From Okapia johnstoni (lineage: Eukaryota > Chordata > Mammalia > Artiodactyla > Giraffidae): a stretch of DNA of 64,000 bases. A program made the position numbers and the translations under genes. Under the pieces are notes generated by a model. That model was not told where the DNA came from and ran no database searches. It saw nothing but the letters and a program-made list of their open reading frames with translations. The stretch spans positions 19,663,001 through 19,727,000 of the forward strand of contig CM044306.1 in assembly GCA_024291935.2 (NCBI GenBank), given 5' to 3'. The stretch's first letter is position 1. Each line of letters starts with the position of its first letter. Positions 38,601 to 47,600 of the stretch are shown here, piece after piece.

Positions 38601-41600
38601 TAGGCCAGAATACTGGAGTGGATAGCCTTTCCCTCCTCTATGGGATCTTTCCAAAACCAGGGATCAAACCCAGGTCTCCTGCATTGCAGGCGGATTCTTT
38701 ACCAGCTGAGCCACCAGGGAAGCCCCACATTAAGCACATAATTTACTATGAAACATTTTATTATGAAAAGACACGAATGGGTAGGTGAATGCTCACACGC
38801 CTCTGTCTTTTGGCACACAGGCACCAGGGGCCACTGGGGAAACCAAATGACCTGGGGCAGCAGGCCCTGGTCAACAAGTCTGTCATGCAACAAAGGCCTG
38901 AAGGACAATTTCTCTCTGCAGTCAAGCCCGCCCCTGATTCTCCCAGGGGCTGAGTCACCCCACTGGAGCAGGTCACCAGCCCCAGGGTTGCCCATCAAAA
39001 GTCCAGCAGTCAAGGTCTCTAGGGAGCTCAGGCTCCATTCCCAGTGACCAGATGTGACTGCAGAGAGTCACAGAATAACCTCCGAAGAACTCCCAGAAAT
39101 CAATGGTCCACCCAGTCATGAACTTGGCCAGAGGTGAGGGTTGCCTGGAGAACTTGTTAAAATCAGATTCCTGAGCTCCAGACCTTCCCTGGTGGCTCGG
39201 AGGTTAAAGTGTCTGCCTGCAATGCGGGAGACCCGGGTTCCATCCCTGGGTTGGGAAGATCCCCTGGAGAAGGAAATGGCAACCCACTCCAGTATTCTTG
39301 CCTGGAGAATCCCCATGGAGAGAGGAGCCTGGTAGGCTGCAGTGAACGGGGTCGCAAAGAGTTGGACATGACTGAGTGACTTCACTTTCCTGAGCTCCAA
39401 CCCAGACCTGTATGTAGAATGAGAATGTCCAGGGGAGAGGCTCGACAATGCACACGCCTAAAAACAAGTGTCCTGGTGCTTATCAATGGGAAATTGGGAG
39501 AAAATGCTGATTCTATTCTACTAATTAATATAGCTGATGAGCCCCAGAGTTTACAAAGTGTCTTTCTCCTGGTTGCCTAGCACAGCCAGGAGCCAAACTT
39601 GGGTCTTTCGATGCCTCTTTGCCTGACATCCTGCCCCAGGCTGGGAGTCCAGGGAGAGGTTAGGATGTCCTGGCCCTTGAGTAGGGAGGGAGTGGTCCCG
39701 GGTCACTCACGTGTCAATGGCTTGTTGGAATTTCCCAACTCTGGCAAAAACCCTGCCAATGTTGTCCAAGGCTCTGGACTTGGCATCAGGAAGATCGCTG
39801 TAGGGAAGAAGCAAGACAAGGCCATTCTAGGCACTATGGAAACTGGAAAGAAGGTAAAGATGGGCCAGTTGGAGGGACAACGCCCAGGCTGGCAAGGCTG
39901 AGGTACCCTGGCCCTCTCATGGGAACGGACATTATCAGGATCTCTCCGGAGGGCAAACAGGCAACAGCCTACAAAGACACCCCTTTGGTCCTACAACTCC
40001 CCTTCTAGAAATTTACCTCCAGAAGATAATGTGACAAGAACACTCATTAAAGTATTGTTTATAATAATAAACAGTGGAAATAATCTAAATGCAATCAGTG
40101 CAATTTTTGTGTACGAAAAATGTCCTTGATACATTTAAGTTAAAAAATCAGATTATGGAAAAAAAAAAGTCAGATTATAGGAGCTTGCACAATGTCCGAT
40201 GCCCTATTCATATTAAAAATGAATGTGCGGGGACTTCCCAAGTGGTCCAGTGGTTAAGAATCTGTCAATGCAAGGGACACAAGTTCGATCCCTGGTCCAG
40301 CAAGATGCCACCAGCCATGGGGCAACGAATCCCGAGCTCTAGAACCCATGAGCCGCAACTACTGAAGCCTGCATGCCCTAAAACCTGTGGTCTGCAACAG
40401 GAGAAGCCACTGCAAGCAGAAGCCTGTGCATCACAACTGGAGAGTAGCTCCCGTTTGCCACAACCAGAAAAAGCCTGCGTGCAGCAACAAAGACCCAGCG
40501 CAGCCAAAAATAAATTAAAAAAAAATCTCCTTCCCAAAAAATAAACCAAGAAACCCAACCTGAGACCCCTCCCACAGCATCCCCCTCATTCCCTCCTTCC
40601 CTGGTCAGCTGCCCCTCTTCCCGTTGTCCCCCAGCCCCTCAGCCCCCAACCCTGAGTGGCAGGAAGTTTTGCTCCGATTCCCTCTCCTCACATGGCTGGG
40701 TTGTCTTCTCACATGCAAATCTGACCAAGCCCTCCCTCCACCCACAGGCACACCCACGTGTGTCTGCGGCCTCAGTGGAGCTCTGTATGTGCTGGCAAAG
40801 GGGAGCAGCCTCAGTGGCTGCCCAGGGATGCAGTTATGTGCGTTATTGCGGGCACCAAAACACCTTTCTCTGAAGCTGTTCAAAGAATGAGACATTTCCT
40901 TTCCAAGACACAGGCTTTTTTAAAAAAAAAAAAACAACCCACAGAAATGGGTCATTTCTGTTTAAAAAATCCTATGCGGAGACTTCCCTGGTGGTCCAGT
41001 GGCTAAGACTCCATGCTCCCAGTGTGGAGTTGGGGGAGGCGCCCTTGGTGCAATCCCTGGTCAGGGAACTAGATCCCACATTCCGCCACTAAGAGTTCGT
41101 GTGCTCCAGCTAACGATCCCATGTGCTGTAACCAAGACCCGGCACAGCCACATAAAGGAATTTTTTTTTTTTAATCCTACGTATGTGTACATGTACATAA
41201 ATACGCAAGTAAATATGTTGCAAAGGGGCCAGGAGGACATTATCTCAATCTGGCCCCCCGACTGGGGAGAGGGGAGACGTCTGAATTCTGCTCTCAGCGC
41301 CATATGTCCTGGATCAAGTACGACGCCTCTGGGATTGGTGTGAGAACAGACTCCTATCGGCTCTCCCTCCTCAGCGTGACCTCCCCTCCTCCCACTCCCC
41401 ACAGGTCCTGGCCCCCCCCCCAACACTACCTGGAGTGCCCCAAACCCCCCACCCCTGCCTTGTCCCTCTGCCTCGGGGGCCACCCCCTGGCCCTATCTCC
41501 CCCTTCTCTTAGAGCCTCCCTCATCTCCTCTGTCCGGGGCTCCTGGGCCATGTTTGCGGCTCTGATGTCGGCTCCCCCTTCCAGAGTGGCTGCTCTGTTG

Positions 41601-44600
41601 CCGTGTGAATAAATAAGTTGACATATGTTGATTTATTCATAACAGTAACAACAGTAACGTGTACTAAGGCAACAGTAATGGGGACGGGGAAAGCCTGCAA
41701 TCAAATCATCCATACAGTAATCAGAGAAAGAAATGAGGGCTGACTGAGGTCACTGGAGAAGCTACTCAGACTAGTCGGATTTGAGCCATGGCTGGAAGGA
41801 TGGTGGTCTTTGGAGGAGGGGGTGGGGCTGATCTGATTGAGGAAGCATGTGGGGCTTACACGTGAGACTCACGGGTGAGACTGGAGGCCCGTGTACAGAA
41901 ACTGAAAAGGAACCAACATTGCTGAAGGAACATCTCTGTTTACATAATCAGCCACTAAGCACATATTCATTGCATGTCCATTATGGGGCAGGTGCTGGGG
42001 AGAGAAAGGGAATAGAGAAGTCTAAGGTCTATCAGGCAGATGAAACATGTGGCCTGTGGAGGGGGAGCGTGCAGGAGGGCTGCTAGGTCACTCTGGGCGC
42101 GTGGAGGGCTTTTCCCGGGGGAAAATACTTCTTTACAATCTGAAGGATGGGGAGGAGGGGGCTGATTTAGAAAGTGCAGGCAAAAGAGAAGGCTGAGTAG
42201 GAGGAGAGCCATGCGCTGTTGCCAGGGTTCAGGATGCCCTAGGCCCTGGAGACGGAGACAGCCGAGTCAACAGAGGTCAGGACAAGTCAGGTCAGCAAGG
42301 GTGGGCCGGGCACTGGGACTGCACCTGACTGCACCTGGACTTGTTTTGCACGGAAGGGCCAGCTGGGCGGCAGGAAACCAGGTCAGAGGAAATAGCCAAA
42401 AAGTGAGGAAGATGTGGATGGAGCTGTGGGAGGGGAACAGAAGGGAAGATTCTCTCGATAGGAGGAGGAGGCATGGATAGGACATGGCAGGCTGGAGTGG
42501 GTAGTGAAGGAAAAGAGGTGTCTAGGAAGCCACCTGGGCTCCTTCCTGGGGACAATGCAGCCACCAGTGCCATTCTCCCGGAAAGGGAGCCCTGGAGCAA
42601 GAGGTCTTGAAGGAAGATGATGGATTCCACTTTGGATATGTTAAAGTGGGAGCTCCCATGGGACATCAAGTGGCAATGCCTCGGACTCTGCTGGATATGC
42701 AGGTCTGAGAGCTCAGAGGGGAGGGCTGGCAAGATGTGAAGATTTATTTCTTTGAGGCATGGGAAAAGATTGGATCCAAAGTGCCCCAGGCAGGAATCAA
42801 AGCCAGGTCTGTCTCCAAAGTTAACTGTTGTTTGCGAACCAGGAATGCTCAACACATGAGATTCTGGTTCTGCAAGGTGGGAGGCCGGTGAGAAATTAAC
42901 TGGAAATAGACGGACAGCTTATCGGGTTCCCCTGATTGAGGAGAGGACAGGAAGCGGGTGTGTTCAGGAAATCCAGTTTGACCCAAAGAGTGGTCTGACA
43001 CTGGAGGGCTGTGCAGAAGTGGATTCAGAGAGGGCCCTGAGTGCCCAGGAAAGGCCCATTTGATTTGAACTCATAGGCAGTGAGAGGCCAAGGCCTGTTT
43101 GTCAGCAGGAAAACAGTTGACAGGTAAGAAGTAGCACGTCTCTGGTGGTGACTTGTAAGAGCAGCTGGAGACAGGGAGAGGCAAGGGCTGACCTGAGTGG
43201 ACATAGGAGGATGGGAGACTGAAGGGGCTCAGAACTGCGGGGAGGGTAAGACTGGGCAAGACAAAATCATGAATGACTCCAGAGGTTGGAACCAGGGGTG
43301 CCCAGAAAGTGATGGTACCTCTGGGAGGGGCCATCAAGTCTTGGGAAGAGTTGGTTCCTATGAGAGCTGACATTACAATAGTCATCATGGATACACAGTG
43401 CTGTTCTGAGATCTTTATGTGAATTTCTGCATGTCATTCTCCTTCCCACTCTACTGAGTAGGGGCTACCATTGGGCCCCTTCGACAAGAGGCTGAAAGAG
43501 GTTAGTTAAGTGCCCTGCCTAAGGCCCCGCAGCTGGGAGGTACAGCTCAGAAGCCTAAGCTCTTGAGACTTTCCTTCTGGTCCAGTGGCTAAGACTCCTC
43601 GCTCCAATGCAGAGGGCCCAGGTTCGAACCCTGGTCAGGGAACTAGATCCCACATGCTGCAATTAAAAGATCCTGCATGCCACTGCGGAGACTGAAGATC
43701 CTGTAGGCTGCAACTAAGACCTGGCGCAGCCAAACAAATAAATAAAATTATAAGTATTTTTAAAAAAATAAAAATATCCTTAAGAGCCAAACCACAGGGA
43801 GCTTTTCGGAGTTTGGGGCCTCTACCTTCCCTCTTTGTGGCAAAAAAGCTGACAGTCTAGATGTGCCCTTGTCCTGAGGAGGTGGCAGGGTATCCTCATT
43901 CCAGGGTATCCACCTCAGGCACACAGGGCAGAAAGCAGGGGCTCAGCCCCCAGCCACCCCAGTGAAAGGTCAGTATGTAGCTGGGCCTTGGCCACTTGGC
44001 CTTCAGAGCCCGTGCAGGTACTCACTACTCCTTGGCGATCTCCAGGTCCTTCCTGTGGCTCTGCAGGGCTGCCACCATCTGCCCCAGCTCAATCTGGGCA
44101 TTCCCTATGCAGCTGTACAGGTTTCCCACCAGTTCATCCTTGTTGGGCACCTCCTCTTTGTTCCATTCCAGCACCTTCTTCAGCACTTTCTCAGCTTTCT
44201 GAAGGCTGCCTTCAGCACTGCCACTAGTCAGCACTGGGAAAGGAAAGAGGTGTTGTGGAGCGGGGAGCAGTCTCCCCCCAGCCAGCAGAAGAGCCCGCAT
44301 GCCAACCCCCCACCCCAGATTCCATCCACCGGCCAAGCGAAGCCAGGGGGCTCCAGCTGCCATGTGGCTCTGTCCCCAACAGGCCACGGGTCAGCCCTTC
44401 TGAGAACACCACCCACATATGTCAATGTCCTCCAGGCTCTTGAGGATGTAGCGGGCTGTCTTCGAGGGACGGCGTTTGCGGTCCCGCAGCCACTTCTCTT
44501 GCATCAACTTTCGGTCCCGCTCCCTGGCGTAGATGGGCTTCTGCTGCCACCAGAAGTCACTGCGCGTATCCAGGTAGTTGATGCCTGTCATGATGAGGTC

Positions 44601-47600
44601 CTCCACGGTCAGGCCACGCTTGATGGTGCCTTTGATCAGGTCTGCAGGGAAGGGGGTGAGGAGGAGCCAACTATAACAGGGATCGAGGAGAATCACCTCC
44701 TCTCAACTAAAGGTGTCCCTAGGGGGACCTCTACCTGGAACTGTGGGACAGTAATGAAATCAAGAGCACCTGGGTGGGAGAGGGGGTCTATCTGGGACCA
44801 GATGAAGCCAGAGCCCCCCCTTTGGGGCACTCCCATGGTACAGGTCTTAGGCCATAGGCCCCTCATGGCAAGACATGATGAGATAGCAGAAGTGGTGGCT
44901 GGTGGATTGCTTTCTGAGAGGCTTCCAGCCCTCGGGGCTCCTTTATTTCAAGCTGCATCCTCAGAGTACTCAGAGTAGAAATGCACAACCTGGCCCCAGC
45001 TTCCAGTGCCCAGTGAGTCCCTGGGTACCAAGTGGGCCAGGGCACACTGGGAGCCAGAGGGGCATGCCCAAGCTCTCCTCGCTCACCTGAGCAGAGGTCA
45101 GAAACGGCAGCAAGGCTGCAAGGCCTCTTGGGTAACATGTGGGCCACCTCTTCCCTCCCTGGAAGCTCCTCTGTAGAGAGGGAAGTGTCCAGGCCTGTTA
45201 CAGAGGAGGCGTGCTAGAAGCGAAGTTGCCCCTGAGATGCAACCCGCAAGGAATCCTATAGAGGACCTTGGGAAGTCACTTCTGGAGAAAAGCCCCTGGA
45301 TTTGAGAGTGATCCCTGTGCAGGCTCAACTGCTAATGGCAACACTCCCACCACCAGTGTTCATACGAGACATTTACTTCAAGTCGCCTTCCTATTTCCTG
45401 TTCCTGCCAGTGGGGTGCGGCAGGAAGACTGTGGAGCTGGAGGTTAGGAGGCCTGGGCACTGCTGTCAACTCCACCACCAACTTGCTTGTCACATTGGAC
45501 AAGTTACTCCCCATTCGGGATATCTCTTTCCTTACCAATAACAGGAAGGATTAGACCAGATGACATTTTAGGACATTCTCATTCCATGGTCCTGGGAGTC
45601 CCTTTTGAGCACCTCTGAGCTGAATTCCTTTGCCCTCGGTACACACTGAATGCTCAGGGGTGCCCCTTCAGGGACCAAGGTGGTCAAGAAACCCATATCT
45701 CTGGGATTCCCACCCAGGGTACCAGAGCACTTAAGAGCACTGGTTCTGAAACTGGACTTCTTGGCTTCCAATCTGAGAACCACATCACTGAGTTACGTAA
45801 CCTCCCTATGCCTCAGTTTCCTCATCTGTAAAGTGAGAACGGTAGTGGAACCTGTCCAGAGGAACGTGTCAGCAAATACCATTTTATAGGCTTTGCCTCT
45901 GGTTCATGTGTTAAGCATCCACCCCAGGTTTTCTTTGCCCTGAGTTCCCTGCTGCAAACAAAGTGTCCGATACCTTCGTCCAATAGGAGCTTCTCCAGAT
46001 ACTCCTTGTCCACGTAGAGTTCTCCCAGGAGCTGGCGGACGATCTTCTCGCTCTTGAGCGAGCCCTTCCGCTTGCTCTCTCTCTTGGGGTGGTGTACGAG
46101 CTGTCTCACGGGATGAGGCTTCTGCTGGGCTCGCATACTCTGGGAAGATGGAGCAGTACCCCCGCAGAGTCTCAGAAAGGAGCCCAGAGCACCAGCCAAG
46201 GCCCCCCGAGCCTGTGATCCCAGACCCCTCCCTCCAGGACCTCTGTGTGCTGAGAACCATGGAGGATGTCTGGTATGGGAACAGCTCGTGGGAGCTGGGG
46301 CAGAACCTTCTGACCGCCTGTGCTGGGCAGGAGCTCCTCACTCGCAGGCACTGAGAGCCACTGAACTGTGTGCTTCTCAGGCACGTGCGGCCTCTGCCCT
46401 CTGAGGGAGGTGGAGTCAGAGCCAGGCCCTTACCTCAGCCTGCTTGCTTAAGAAGGACAGATCCCCTTTGTTCTCCAGTTTAATAGAAGAGGGACCTGCA
46501 AAGACAGAAGCTGGGGCTCAGGTCGGCAGTGGCCTTAGGCACAACCTATCACACATTTTATGTGGAAATAGCTGGCCTTTGGTGGGAGGGTGGAGCCTGG
46601 CTCAACTTTCTCTGAGCAGCCAAGCCACCCCCACTAGCCCAAGGCCACATTTCCAAACAAAGACAGGCCCTGGGTACCACTCTGCCACCCACAGTGGCAA
46701 GCCCCCCTCCCCAGCCCCCCACCTGCACACAAAGAACTGACGGGAGAGCCAGCCTTTGGTGCATGCGTGGTAAGGGAGGAAGGCAGGGGCCACGGGAGGC
46801 CCTGCTCAGAACCTCATTCTGTACTATGACACCAGGCCAAAAAGAGGCCTGCTCTTCTGGCTTGGGGTGAGTGAAATGATGCTTTTCATCTGGTTTTGAA
46901 GAGAACCAGATGCTGCAGTGCTCAGGACAGTGGACTGGAGACTAGTTCTCCCAGTGGGCAGTTTCTAATCCTCAAGAAAATCAGGAGCAGCCAAATATAA
47001 GCTGGCGGCTCCCTGTAGTCCTCCAGTGGTGGGTGCTCACTCAGTGTACCTGAGCCCTCCCTCCAAACCTAAGGATTCCAAGAACCTCCCAAATAAGCGA
47101 ATAGGTCCCATGGCCACTCACTTCCCACCGAGTTGTTGATGGCTTCCTGGGCTTTCTGAATTCCAACTTTGAATTCCCGATCAGGCCTCAGCTTGTAGCC
47201 CCGATGGTAGAACACCAAGGCAAATTCAAAGTCACCCATGGTGTACAGGGTCTCGGCCTTTTGTAAAATCCCCTGAAATGAGAGGAAGTCAAACCAAGGG
47301 GACAAGACAAAGTCTTCCCAGGCTCAGGTGTGGTGGAACGTAAGGACCGCTGGGTTGAGAACAAATGTTGGGATACAGGGGCAGAGACGAGTGATCTATG
47401 AAGGAAAACAACGGTAAACTCCAGGCAGTCTGGCTGGCTCTTTAACCATTAGAGGCTGCTGCAGGTAATGGCAATGAGAAAAGCGAGAAGGAGTCCTCCC
47501 ACCAAACAGTCACCTTGCAGAAAGTTGGGTCACCCTGGAGTGAAGCCTCAGCATCTTCCAGGGATTTTTCCAGCTCTCCCATCTTGAGGAAGCACTTGGA

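Noticed and set aside
39181..39386. B-box-like GGTTCNATCC motifs in many places, suggesting many tRNA genes.
   Set aside because: These belong to Bov-tA and CHR SINEs, whose heads derive from tRNA-Glu; only the loci at 50558-50631 and 51744-51814 keep a whole tRNA outline of another type.
42292..42855. A 187-residue minus-strand frame in ODAD4 intron 7.
   Set aside because: No protein family recognised, low-complexity Pro/Ser/Leu content, in probable old repeat debris, and it does not fit between ODAD4 exons 7 and 8 in the conserved protein.
43962..44978. A 338-residue plus-strand open frame across ODAD4 exons 6 and 7.
   Set aside because: It is antisense to two well-supported ODAD4 exons and crosses their introns; its length comes from the GC-rich codon pattern of the real gene on the other strand.
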